Positions 9,088 through 20,081 of a stretch of DNA of 35,266 bases are shown here, in pieces (position 1 is the stretch's first letter; the number at the start of each line of letters is the position of its first letter). Made by a program: the position numbers and the translations under genes. The notes under the pieces were generated by a model. The model was not told where the DNA came from, ran no database searches, and saw nothing but the letters and a program-made list of their open reading frames with translations. The DNA lies in the NCBI GenBank assembly GCA_030267965.1, contig BRYA01000737.1, forward strand, positions 16,176 through 51,441, given 5' to 3'. This stretch comes from Triparma columacea (lineage: Eukaryota; Sar; Bolidophyceae; Parmales; Triparmaceae).

Positions 9088-12000
9088 TCAAACTCCTTCT
9101 GCCTTAGCCCTCCTCTTGGCCATAGCCTTCTGGAGTTCCGTCATTTGCCCTCCACCTCCACCTCCATCTTCACCTCCTCCCCCACCCCCCCCGCCCCCGA
9201 ACTGCTTCCTTCCAGCGCTGGATCTTCTTGCCATGTCTTTGATCTTCTCCGCTTTTCCTCCACCCGCTCCACCCTCCCCATTTTCCTCCCTTTCCCGCCT
9301 CTCCTTCTCCTCGCGCTTCTTCCTCCTCTTCTCCTCCACCCTTTTCCTTCTCTCCTCCTCCCTCTTCTCTTCCCTCTCCCTCCTCGCTTCCTCCCTCACC
9401 TGCCTTTCCTTAGCCTTGCGCCTCTCGTACTTCTTCTTCCTTTTCTGCTCCCTCTCTGACCTTTCCTTTAAAACTGAATCGGAAATGCCCGCGTCCCTGG
9501 GCACAGTGACAATGTATCTCTGACTGCCCCGGTCGTACTTAAATTCGGCGTCAAAACGTCCCATCGTGCCAACGACGCCTGCCTGGGCCCTTCTGACTGT
9601 AGAACCTGTTACAAAGGATATGTCACCCCGCCTAGGCGCGAGACCCTGGATTTCCCCAATGCCTCCGCCGTCCAAGCTGAGCACGTCACTGAAGCCAATC
9701 TTGAGGCTCCCTCTCCCACCTCCGCCCTTCATCCTTCCGCACACCTCCTTCACAGTCGCTGCGAATTCGGTCTTCCTCTCCATCACAAAGAGGCAGTCCT
9801 CGCGCACCTCGCTGCTCGGAATCCCAATGTAGATGTCCATGATCCTCACATCCTTGTACCACCCCAAATCTGGCATCGGAGTCAAATAGTCACAGCAACG
9901 AGAAATGTAGATGTTTCCAGAGAAACGGCAGTGGTGCCGGCGGGTGAAAAGGCTGAACTTGATCCCGGTGTGCATACAAGAATTTGCTCCCCCGTCCGGG
10001 ACCCAGTGGCTCCTGTCAGGCTCGCCCCTCTCCCTGTCCTTGTCAACCTTGACGGCTACGAAGTCATCGGCGAGCTTGCTCATTTCGATCCCCTTAAGTT
10101 TCTCAAGCTCTGTCCTCCTGCGGAGCAAAAGCATGGGTAACGCCTTCCCATTCTCGTCTCCGTCGGCAGACACTCTATCTTTGGCTTCCTGTTGCTCGTC
10201 CAAGTTGGGCTCTTGCATCACATAAAGGGCCTCCCTCGTGAGACATACAAGGCAGTCCTGTAGCCTAACGACGTTATCCCTGCCATCGACAACCCGCTTT
10301 GCCCAATCCACGTACTCGATCTTAACGGTAGTACCGTTCTCGTCTGGCAGCGTGCCCTCCCCGCTCTCTTCGTAGTGATTGATTATGTCCATCATGGCAG
10401 AACGAAGCCCCTGGTCTGCCAGATAGTCGCCGTCGTATGGTCTACAAAAGCTTCCCCTCCTCCTTCTCTTTCCGACGCTCTGGTAGAGCTTCCCCATCTG
10501 GTCCCTCAACTTGATCAGGTGCCTCCTTGCAGAGAACTTCCTGTACACTCTCTGTATCTTTGCTGCCCAAGTCCCGATGGCAACCAACCTCAGCCTCTCA
10601 AACTCGAAGTATGTCTCCGGTGTTCTGACGAAAAGCTTGGTCTTGCCGAGCTGCGCCTCACTCTTGTTCAAGTCCACCCCCCACTGCCTCTTGACGTTCC
10701 TGAGGATAGCCTTGGCGCCGTCCTTGTCGCTCAGACCGACCTTCATACGAGGGCCGCTCGTCTCAGGGGAGAGTAGACTGAATCGTTCGACGAAGCGGTG
10801 AAACTCTGCCCTGTACGCGAAACCTGCCCTGCGAACGCGGATATTTTCCAAGAGGCCCAAGTATTGCGCCTGGTGGGCTACCCTTTTGGGCTCCACCGTG
10901 CAGGGCCTCTTCTCGTCGTTCGGTTTCACGCACCTGACGTAGTGAGGGTTGCAGTCGCTCAGCGTCTGCACGAGAAGCCCGCACTGGGTCCTGATCTTGT
11001 ACCCAGAGGTCTTGGGCATGCGTTTGTCGTTCAGGTCGACCTCCTCAGGGAAGAGCGTCGATATGAGCTGCGACGCCGGAGTTTTGCCGCCGGTGGCCTG
11101 GAGGAGGAGGATGAGGTCCTTGTCTAGTACGTCCTTGTTGGCATCGCCAAAGCCGGATACGTCATAGATGACATCTCCGGCATAATGCTTGACGATGAAT
11201 CCAGGGCGCCCGCCCCCACTGCGACGAGCGAGTTAAGGAGTGTGAGAGAGGGGCAACTACGGCGAAAATTTGGGGGTGAAAGAATCACACGACGCGGAAA
11301 CATTTCTCCCATTCTCACCTCAACTTCTGGAAGTGCTTGTGGGCCCCGAAGGACTTGCTGAGGTTGTCCAGGAAGCCCCTGTCGAGGTCTGCATCGCCCC
11401 TGGAGTGCATCGTCTTGCAAGTGTCGTCCAGGACCCTGAAGAGCCCAGGGGGACGACTACCCTCAATCATCTCGCACACGACCTTGTTGTTGAAGAAGGG
11501 GATGGGCGTCCAGGCAATTCCTTCGGCGTCGTACTCGTCCTGTTCGGCCTTCAAAGTGAGGCTGATGAAAATTTGCTGGAGTTTTTCATTGACATAGTTG
11601 ATGCAAAGCTGCTCGAAACCATTCTTGTCGAATATTTCGAAGCCATAAATATCGAGCACTCCGAGGCTAAGCATGTCTGACTCGTCGAGCGCCTTCTCTC
11701 CGATCTTTTTGGCGACCTTTTTGACGTCGAGGGCGGCATTCACTCTCGATACGAGGAGGTCGAAAAGCCGCTCGAAGAGGGCCTTGGAAAGCGCGTCGCG
11801 GCGGCCGGCAGCCTGAGTGGGATTCTGTGGGACCGAGTAGGTTTCGATCTCCCCCCCGGGGGCCATCGTTTGGAGCCTCCTTGTCGTGAGAATCTTGGAC
11901 AGCTTGGCAGGGTCGACGTCCAGGATGGAGGAGAAGGTTGGGAGCCCTTTTGACTTGTCAAAGACCTTGCATCCTTCCGCATCCGCAATCTGCATGGGCT

Positions 12001-13192
12001 GCGAGGACGTGCGAAGGCCAAGCGACGGAAGGAAGGCGTTCGTTTGTTTGATTGATTAGAAGGGGGTGGAGAAAGCTCCGGCGCTAAGACACGCGAAGCG
12101 TGTTCGTCTCGTCTCGTCTCACCTCAAACTTGACATTTCCCAGGTGCAACACGGCTGCTACGACACCAAAAATTGCCTCCCTACGTTTGTCGCCGATTCC
12201 AACGGACTTCATGGCCTCCTCCGTGATACGGAACTCCTCAGAGTCGTTGAGGCCGTCGACATCGAAGCACTTGGACACCGTCAGGTAGGAGAAGGAGGAG
12301 GGGGAAGAGAGGGAGTATTGCTTCTTGAGCGACTTGGGGGCAGCCAAAAGCTGGTAAAAGATGTGAAAGTTGCGCTCCCCTTTTCCGGGGCGGACGACTC
12401 TTGACTTCTCGTGGAGGAAGTTGGAAACCTTGCCGCCCAAGGGCCTTCCAAACCTATCGAATTTAAGCTCGAAGTACTTCCCAAACCTTGAAGAGTTGTT
12501 GTTCCTCAGCGTCTTTGCGTTCCCGAAGGCCTCGAGGACAGGGTTGGAGTCCAGGAAGACCTTCTTCACGGCGTCTATCCCACTATTTCCGCCCGTACCA
12601 CTGACAGAGGCTATGTAGTTCTGAATCTGCTTCGACGCCTCGGTCTTGCCCGCACCAGATTCGCCAGAAATAATTACGCACTGGTTCTCCTCCTCGGATA
12701 TCATAGTCCTGAAAGCAGCCTCTGCGACCGCAAAGATGTGAGGAGGAACGTCCACCCTGTTTCGGTGCACGTACCTCCTCATCGTAGAAGTGTCGTAAAT
12801 CTTCAGCCACTTGTACGGGTTCACGACTACCAGCACGTTTCCAATGTAAGAGTAGATCAGATCGGAGTACAGTCTGTCCTTCAGGTTCGCTACTATGCCC
12901 TTGTTGGAAAGGTTGGGTAGGAGGACCATGTCGGGGCAACCGATCTGGGGGGTAGCGGATACGGAGGATGAGTGAGGAAGAGGTGTGGGAGGGTGGGAGG
13001 GTGGATGAGGGGGGGATGAGGGGGGGATGAGGGGGGGGGCAGGGAGGGCATAAGGGAAGGATTCTCAGATTGCCTTGGGCGAAGTGGGTGTGCCAGTTGG
13101 GGCAAGGGGCTCACCTCTTGTCCGGCAGTGCGGAACGATGAGCTGCGCTGCCTAGCACGTCCCATCTTCGATTTCGATGGCGAGTGGGGCAT
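9088..13192 (-). CDS. Class-I-type myosin heavy chain with TH1 tail and degenerate FYVE-like insert
   Basis: Four exons on the minus strand: 13192-13115, 12944-12123, 11998-11319 and 11218-9088 (introns 170, 124 and 100 nt). Phases agree at all junctions (0, 0, 2), giving 1236 residues. Motor domain about 27-740: P-loop GESGAGKT at 120-127, switch I NNNSSRFG at 174-181, switch II DIYGFE at 416-421, and actin-binding region with NPHYVRCVKPN. One IQ motif near 744-765 (AAKIQRVYRKFSARR) should bind calmodulin or a light chain. From about 773 a TH1 tail follows (GSFCRPYDGDYL), the membrane-binding tail of class I myosins. Inside it, residues 932-971 are a FYVE-like insert (W-x-x-D, FTRRHHCR) with several zinc ligands replaced. 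The tail ends in a highly charged Arg/Glu/Lys helix, polyglycine, and a short QMTELQKAMAKRRAKAEG that recalls LxxxLxxRR ends of actin regulators. Role: an actin motor linking membranes to filaments. It shares a 138 bp promoter region with the gene at 13331. Confidence 0.9.
12996..13042 (+). repeat. G-rich GATGAGGGG(n) minisatellite in myosin intron 1
   Basis: Three GATGAG units spaced 10-11 nt apart (starting at 13005, 13015 and 13026) separated by G runs of five or more. It is the C-rich tract of the sense strand of the first myosin intron and could form a G-quadruplex on the plus strand. Confidence 0.7.
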
Positions 13193-13330
13193 GGAGACAC
13201 TTCACCACAGGTATATGTTTCCAGACACACAACTCGTAAAACACACAAAAACCGGACAGTAGAAGATTAGAAGAACCTGGGGCACAAACCTGGCAGTGAC
13301 AAAAGAAGCAGTCCCCTCATTTTCATTGAA
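13193..13330. promoter_or_regulatory. Divergent promoter region, myosin / FHA-RING gene
   Basis: Only 138 bp separate the two start codons, so both 5' UTRs and promoters lie here. I see no convincing TATA box or named operator; the assignment rests on gene orientation. Confidence 0.55.
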
Positions 13331-16221
13331 ATGGGTTCAGCGGTATCCGCCAGCAAGAGATCTGGTGGAGATGCAAGTTTATCGTCGACAGAAACAAACT
13401 CCGACGATCTACAAGGTGAGTATGAGTTAAAAAAGACAATATTTCCTCCCGGATGTTGGGTTTACTTCCCCCCTTTTTATCCTATGTAGTGGAGGTTAGG
13501 AAACGTTTAAGGTGGAGGTCGTTGTGTCTTGTTACATAATGGGGTGATTACGCTGTTTTTTGCGGGGTTTTCTTTGTCAACTCCCATGTTTTTGACCCTC
13601 TATCAGGTTTATTGGAAAGTCCTCGGTGTATTTCTGTCTTTCCTTGACATCAGCGCTCTCACTTTCTTTCAATCAGTCTTCTCCTTAACATCCCTAACCC
13701 AATTTCGGCTTTTGATTTTGCCTCACAGTTGAAGTAAAGGTGTACCACTGCAATTCTAGCCGAGGCCGACCCTCCAACTTCACTATTTCTCAGGAGGGCG
13801 TCGTCATGCAAGGTGAGAGCACAGTGGTGGGCGGGAAGACATCTGAAGCAGTATCTGTCGCGCTGCGATCCACTGTATGACTCCTTGCAATAATTCCTCA
13901 CCTCTGCCACTATCACCCCTCATAGGATCCAATTCCAAGACTGCCCTCGACATAGGGCAGTCTTACGCCAATGCCACTGGTCGCAGCCTTCAGAGGTACG
14001 AGTTGAATGACGCTCGGGCCTGCCAACTTCTGGTCGTCTCGCATCTGAACTCCTTTTGGGCCATTCCTGCCCCCGAGGCCTTTTCTCGGCACTCTGGCAC
14101 CTGCCGGATGTTGGGCGACAGAAAGCACTCTGCGACACCGCACGTCCTGAGCGTTGGCGATGTCATCCGCGTGGGTAGCGTCGGCCTGGTGGTCACCGAA
14201 GTCCACAATGGTAAGAAGCCTGAGGCTCTCAAGGATGAGACCATTGAGAGGCTCGTCAGGGATACCGTCTCCGTGGTCAGCGCTGACATTCAGAGCGCTG
14301 AAGGCGGCGGGGAAAACGGTTCCGAGGCCACGAATGGCGAGAGCGAGGCGGAAGGCGAGAAGATGTGCTACTGCTGCTTCTCGGACGACGACTTACTCCA
14401 CAACCCCCTTGTTTCCCCTTGCGGCTGCAAGGGGGACACCAAGTGGATCCACATTGAGTGTCTACGAAAGTGGCACAAAACTGGGAACGAGAGCGACATT
14501 TGCTCTGTCACCTCCGTCATGGCGTCGTGCTCCGTCTGCAAGTCCTCCTACAAGAGCAGGTGAGAATGGGCAAGTGGGCATGGGGGCTAACGGTAAGGTG
14601 CCTCATCTATCCACTCACACAAGCATCCTCGCTGCCTCTCCTCGCTCACCTCCGCAGCGTCCCCCTCCCGGACGGTAGCTCTGCCAACATCTTCAACTCC
14701 ACCCTGCCCCCCCCTTACGTCTCTTTCCTCGTCGTTACCAAGCACGAAATGGCCAAGACGCTTTACAACACGCGCTTCCAGCTCAGTTTCGCCACTGTTA
14801 TGAAGCCCGACGGTGAGAATTCCATTAGGGACCTCAGCATCGGGCGCTCCTCCACGAGTGACATGGTGCTCGATTATAGGACGGTGTCGGCCCACCACGC
14901 CCAGGTTCGCTTCCGCGACGGGCAGTTCCAGTTCGTAGACGCCCAATCGTCCAATGGGTCTTTCCTTTACCTCCGCAAGCCCGTACAGCTCAACGTCAAC
15001 ACGACGACGAACCTCCGCCTCGGCCGCTCCCTCCTGTCCCTTAAGGTTACCCGCAACAAGTGGAGGTCGCAGATTATTTCAAACATGTCGCGCAAGCTAA
15101 GCCGCAGCTTCTCGAGCGACGCCGGTCACGCCAAGGAGGCAGCCATCGAGAACAACTCGTCTTCAGCCGACCCCCTCCCCGAAGAGGACAATCACATCAG
15201 GCCCAACACCGAGGAGCACTTCATGCTCATTCAGGACCTTGCCCGACCATCAGGCCTTGCAGCACAATCTCCTTCGCACGCCTCAAACCTGAAGCAGTAC
15301 AATGCCACAACTGGCTTCTTTGAGAGCGAGAGCGGTGATGCTCTGGACGACGGTGCTCCTGGAGAGGCCTCTGCAAGCGCTGGGGGCAATGGCGATGACG
15401 ACGTAATTAATGGTAGTAGCAGCGGCGCCGAAGGTGGTATCATCAGCAACAGCCTTTGTCAGGGCGACGGGGAAGAAGCGGGAGGTGAGGGCGAGTCTGC
15501 TGTGGACGGAGGGCGGCAAGAGGAGAGCGCGCCGCTGGTAGTGCCCCCCCTCCAACAGCAGCAGCAACCAAGCGGCGTTGACGGTGGCATTGACGGTGGC
15601 ATTGATGGTGACGGTGGCGGTGGCGGTGGCGGTGGCGGTGACGGTAACAGTGACGGTGACGGTGACGGTGCAGCAGCATCTCCAGCAGCAGTGGCAGCAA
15701 CTCCAACAGCATCGGCAGCAACGCCTGCAGCATCGGCAACACTCAACAACTCGCTCATCCAAAACGACATCATCTTGCCGACGCCTGGCTTTGAAAGACG
15801 GGATACCCTCCTCCTCCCCGATCAGGAGCTTCTCATGTCATTTGAGCAAAACAATGATGAGGTAAAAGATCTTAGTAATCTCAATTCAACATGCATCATC
15901 CATCCAGAGTACGGGGCACGCGGTCAGACCGACAGTCAAGGACGAGGGGACGACGACGTCGCTTCGAACTCTTCATTCGGTGCCTCCCCGAGCAACAACT
16001 CAAGTGACATGGTTGAATCTCAGTCTCCTCTTAATTCTCCCCAAGAGTTCGAGAGGCGATCGTCAAGGCAGCATACCATGACCTTGAGCGCACCCAAGGG
16101 TCAGCCGTCCTGGGATGAAATTGGTGACGTAGATGCCGACGCGGACGAGAAGCTGAGTGCGAACGAGGTGAAGAACGATGAGGATTTCAAGGGTGGTGAA
16201 GAACACAAGTCTTTCGTTTGA
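13331..16221 (+). CDS. FHA-RINGv-FHA protein, predicted N-myristoylated E3 ubiquitin ligase
   Basis: Four exons: 13331-13415, 13729-13812, 13926-14559 and 14658-16221 (phases 1, 1, 2), 788 residues. It starts MGSAVSASK, a good N-myristoylation signal (Gly2, Ser6). Residues about 30-150 look like a divergent FHA domain with an insert (VKVYHC...TISQEGVVMQG...SVGDVIRVGSVGLVV). Residues 204-261 hold all eight ligands of a RING-CH (RINGv) finger: C204, C207, C222, C224, H232, C235, C258, C261, with the typical PCGCKGDTKWIHIECLRKW. A canonical second FHA follows (G330-R331, S345, H348, N367-G368; SAHHAQVRF and SSNGSF). The last 380 residues are low-complexity: polyGln, Gly/Asp and Ala/Ser/Pro runs. 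RINGv proteins are E2-binding ligases, mostly membrane-spanning (MARCH); here FHA domains, which bind phosphothreonine, and a lipid anchor replace TM segments. Inferred role: phosphorylation-dependent ubiquitination at a membrane. Confidence 0.85.
15585..15668 (+). repeat. GGTGAC/GGTGGC low-complexity hexamer run
   Basis: A degenerate hexanucleotide array coding for a Gly/Asp stretch in the tail of the FHA-RINGv-FHA protein. It produces long open frames on the opposite strand that are not genes. Confidence 0.8.
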
Positions 16222-16327
16222 TTACTATTTTGCAACATGGTATTTAAGCTGCTTATTTCAGTCCGCAAAACCATGCGTGTATTATTGAACTTATTTTTAG
16301 CGCGTAAGGGAGGAGAGAAATCCTCTT

Positions 16328-16794
16328 CTACTTGGCCTCAGCCCTTGCCTCGTCCTTTATGTAAGAGTAGAAACCTTCCCTGTACTTCCTTGCGAACACC
16401 TCGGCACTCTTGGGGGGGTACTTCTGCGCGTGTGGGGGGTTATAAGTTGATGCGCATGTGACTGTGAGCGAGCAACTCCACCTTCCTAACCCTCCCCCCA
16501 CCAGCAGCACCCACCTTGGCCTTGCCAGGGTCCTCTCCAAGATCATCAAAGATGTCGTCTAGGTTGCCTGAATACTTCTCGTACAAAGAAACAAGCGTTG
16601 CATTCATTTCTTCAGTCTCGTCGTCTCCCTTGGCACCTGCACTGGATGTTGGGCCCTCAGTCTCGCGGAGAGACTTTAAAATGTTGTGAGTGAGAGAATT
16701 AAAGCGGCGGAAAAAAGTTCGGAGTTCTCACCTTAGCGCCGGCTTGCAATGCTCCGAGAGAGAACGCTGGTCGAGAGTCCTTAGATTCAGACAT
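16328..16794 (-). CDS. Small protein of 105 residues, unknown
   Basis: Three short exons on the minus strand: 16794-16732, 16673-16515 and 16423-16328; introns 16674-16731 (58 nt, the shortest in the window) and 16424-16514 (91 nt, donor GTGGGT), all phase 0. The product starts MSESKDSRPAFSLGALQAG, has an acidic helical middle (DDETEEMNATLVSLYEKY...LDDIFDDLGED) and ends with a basic segment, KYPPKSAEVFARKYREGFYSY, before EARAEAK. The steady phase and gene-like codons make it a real gene, but I do not recognise the family. No signal peptide or membrane segment. It is convergent with the FHA-RINGv-FHA gene (106 bp between stops) and divergent from the EF-hand gene. Confidence 0.7.
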
Positions 16795-17030
16795 GGTTGT
16801 CCCTTGATTGTTACTGGAAAAAGTTTCAGAAATCCAGCAGAAATCGCCCTTTACCGACTTCCTCGTGACGCTTGCGTAAAAACTACTAGAGTATTGGGGA
16901 CTCGATTTTTGTAAGAGTCGGCGCCTTTTAAGGTTGTTTAATCAGACGAAACTGCGTTGTGTTTGGAGGGTTCAAGGTTGTCAGTCCCGAGGACCTCTGG
17001 GAGTTGGTGGGGGTTTGCTGAGGCAATAAA
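16795..17030. promoter_or_regulatory. Divergent promoter region, small protein / EF-hand gene
   Basis: The 236 bp between two opposed start codons must hold both promoters. No specific element was recognised. Confidence 0.5.
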
Positions 17031-19360
17031 ATGACCGCCAATGCTGGCGACTTGGATAAGGAGCTCCGGCAGGCCCTAAAGGGTCCGAGCTACTATGACC
17101 GTTTCATAACCGCGGTGAGGAATATTGCAGAGCCGATGGGTTGCTACCTGTCCATCCCGCCGTACCAGCCCAACAATCAGGACTGGGAAATCACCTTCAA
17201 AGCCCTGGGACTCGATTACAAGCAGGTGAACAAGTTTTGGAGGGTTTTCTACAAGATAAACAAGAGCGGTGACGGCGAGGTATCAATAATTGAGTTCATG
17301 AACTATTTCGATTTGGACCGGACAGTTTATGTCGAAAAGGCCTTCAACTACTGCGACACAGTGGGGGGTGGGGAGATGGACTTTCTAGAGGTGAGGCTTG
17401 AGGAAGGTGCAGAAAGATGGAGCGTCAGGAGGAGCACAGTGACATTGAGGGTAACACCTGGCGTGGCCTTCCGCCCCTCAGCCCAAAATAATCTCTTCCA
17501 TCGTTCATCTCACGCCCTACCCTACCCCACGCCTGGGCAGTTCGTCGTCAGCATCGTCAATTTTTGTAGCCTCAACCCTGAGACACTCTGTAACTACACG
17601 TTTGACCTTTATGACATGGACAACGATGGAGAAATCGCATACGACGAGATTCAGACGCTCATCAAGGAGCTATACGGCGTCTCGTGGGATCAATCTGCCC
17701 TCGCGAGGGAAACGCTTGATGAAATGGCGCTATTATCTGAGAAGTGTGGAGGGGGAATCCCCCTGAATGCCTTCATCCAATTTCATCGACAACACGGCCT
17801 GTTGCTTTTCCCCTGTTTTGTCATTCAGAGGCAAATCCAAAGAAAAGTAATGGGCCTCAATTTCTGGGATGACTACACAAATGCCCCAAAGTCAAAGAAA
17901 GTCGAGCACGGGGAGAAAAGGTTCGACCCACGTCACGTTCAGTCAATTCTAAGAACGTACAAGACAGGTGAGGCGGGGGGGGGGGGGTGAAAGTTGCCAA
18001 GCGTGCGGCTGAAGTTTGTACCTTTGACTAACGAAATATCCACACTCCTCGCGATGACGCATTACTACAACATTACCACCTATTGTTCTCTACCTCCCCC
18101 CCTCTCCCCCCAAACCTCTCCTCTTCAGGCTCTGCCGCTGCCATTTTGACCCACACTGGGGACCCCAACGAGGGACTTCGGGAATGGATGGCAAAGGCGA
18201 AGGAAACCCCTGTGATCGACTACGATAAGGTAAAAGAGGAGATAGAAAAGAGGAGGGGGGCCAAATTAACGCTAATTGCAGAGTGGAGAAGGAGAGTAAA
18301 CCCGAAGCAAAGGGAAGAGTACAGGAGGCACCTGATCCAGGAGGCGAGAGAGCGAAGGGACCAACAGCGGAGGCTCGAAAAGGAGGCCGCAGAATTGCAA
18401 CGAATCGCGGACGAGAAGGCCGCGGCGACCCTGCAGCGTGCCAAGAACGACATATTGGAAATGCTCAAGGGAGGGCAGGAGCTCGACACTGAGCAGCAAG
18501 CCTTTGCCCTAGAACATGACCTGTACGAGGTCTTAATCCTTGGTCAGAACGCCGCTAAGCTGCTAAAAGAGGAGGAGGAGCTGAAGCAAAAGAAACTTAG
18601 GGAACAAATGTTGTTGGAGAGGGCGAAGGAGGGGGAGGAGGGGGGGCCTGAGGAAGAGGAAAATGAAGAGGAGTTCAAGTACGAGCCGGGGGAGGGGGGT
18701 GAAGTTTCCCTTGCAGGAGAACATCAGCAAGCTGAGCTACTAGCTGTTTCGGAAAAGAGGATCATACCAATGGGAAGCAACGGTAGGCCCAAGGTTCACA
18801 GGAAGGGGAGGAGGATGGCAGGGGAAGGGAGATGGGTCGACAGGCCGCCACCGAGCGCCACGCCCCCGACAGATGTAGTGAAAGTGGAGAAGCCGACAGA
18901 GATATTCGACAGGAAGGGCAAACCTTTGAAGAAGAGGAAATCGAAGAGGGGCAGAAGAAGCGTGAACGGGAGCGGTTTCACGAGCAGGGCAACGAGCAGG
19001 GCAACGAGCAGGGCGCATTCGCCAGTGCAAGGACTTCAGGGGATTGCGGGGGCGGCAGGAGGGCTGGAGGGAGAGACAGAGGAGAAGAAGGCAACGACGC
19101 CAGCCGATAAGATGCTGAAGGCGCAGTCTGATAGCAGGAGGGCAAGCAGAAGGGCAAGCAAGACTAATTCAAGAAGGCCAAGCATCACATGGGAACGGCG
19201 AGCGAGCAGGGGGGAGCTAGAGCTGCCAGCGGAGCTACTTTTAGGAAGAGAGACGGAAAACTTCAACGGAGGGAAAGTGAAGCTTGCGCCCATCATGGCA
19301 ACACCAAAACACCTTGCAGAGGAGGAGAAGCGGGTAAGACAATTAGAGGCGGCAGAGTGA
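17031..19360 (+). CDS. EF-hand calcium-binding protein with long charged coiled-coil tail
   Basis: Three exons: 17031-17390, 17541-17967 and 18129-19360 (phases 0 and 1), 672 residues. The N-terminal 250 residues hold EF-hands like those of the calcineurin-B/calmodulin superfamily: a loop NKSGDGEVSIIE and a canonical loop DMDNDGEIAYDE, with degenerate partners between (DTVGGGEMDFLE-FVVSIVNFCSL, the -x-EF-VV- pattern rebuilt exactly at the first junction). So it should bind at least two calcium ions. From about residue 265 the protein is a charged coiled coil rich in Glu, Lys, Arg (REEYRRHLIQEARERRDQQR), then a basic Ser-rich region with RATSRATSRAHS and RRASRRASK repeats that look like kinase sites. 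No enzyme domain follows, so it is a calcium-responsive scaffold rather than a kinase. The first intron (150 nt) has no stop in frame, so its retention would insert 50 residues between EF-hand halves. Confidence 0.8.
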
Positions 19361-19540
19361 AGCGCTAGGGTAGGAAAGGCGAGGGGGGGTTGAGGAAATC
19401 GACAGAGGAAATTCAGTATAGATTGTTGTTTGTGAATTGTGAATATTGCAGAGCTAAATGAAAGGATGACTTTCGGGGATAAAATTAGATGCTTATTCGG
19501 GAGCAAACGGACGACAGCAACGACGTATCACGACGACGGA

Positions 19541-19920
19541 AAAATTTAGGATTTTTGAAATGAGGTAATCTATGAGGTTTGAATTTTTTATTACAATAAA
19601 GTATGTTGTATCAGATTGTTATTCATTTTGAATGATCGATAATAAATTATGAATAACGATGAAAATAATAAATTAGTATTGTTTTCAAATATTCATTTTG
19701 AAATTTAAAAATCAATTTTATGTAATTTTAATCATAATTTGACTTTCATTGCTAAAATGAAACTTCGTAGATAAAAGTTCAATAATTTCATTTTGTCTTA
19801 TTTTACAAATTGTGTTTTAAATCGATATTTTCACTATATATATTATTTTATGATTGATAAAAAAGTTGATGAATCTAAATGCCTTTTATCATTTTTTTAG
19901 ACAGTTTTCCAAATTTCCGG
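19541..19920. other. AT-rich island (about 20% GC) in the 19361-20081 gap
   Basis: The 721 nt gap between the EF-hand gene and the CD36-like gene contains a sharply bounded AT-rich block. Counting 19561-19920 by hand gives 73 G or C in 360 bases, against a GC-rich surrounding. ATTCATTTTGAA-like words recur (near 19620, 19690 and 19786). No open frame of note or RNA gene was found. It may be a matrix-attachment, replication or centromere-type element, or a degraded insertion; none can be shown from sequence alone. Confidence 0.7.
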
Positions 19921-20081
19921 CAGTTATACAGTTTGGCAGCTAACCCTTAAAGACAGCGGCTCCAATTTTTGGCCCTCGTCGCGCTTTATCTCTACCTATC
20001 TACGCACATACCCCCCCCCAAAAACTCTCTTTAGACAAAGGAAACCTCTTTCCTCCCCTTCCAATCTGTCGTACTACCTAA

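Noticed and set aside
9116..9523. Plus-strand frames rich in Pro/Ser/Leu opposite the myosin tail
   Set aside because: They are the complement of the Arg/Glu/Gly-rich tail codons; no start context, domain or splice support.
15283..15773. Minus-strand frames rich in Cys, His or Thr-Val opposite the FHA-RINGv tail
   Set aside because: Products of the GGTGAC and CAG repeats read on the other strand.
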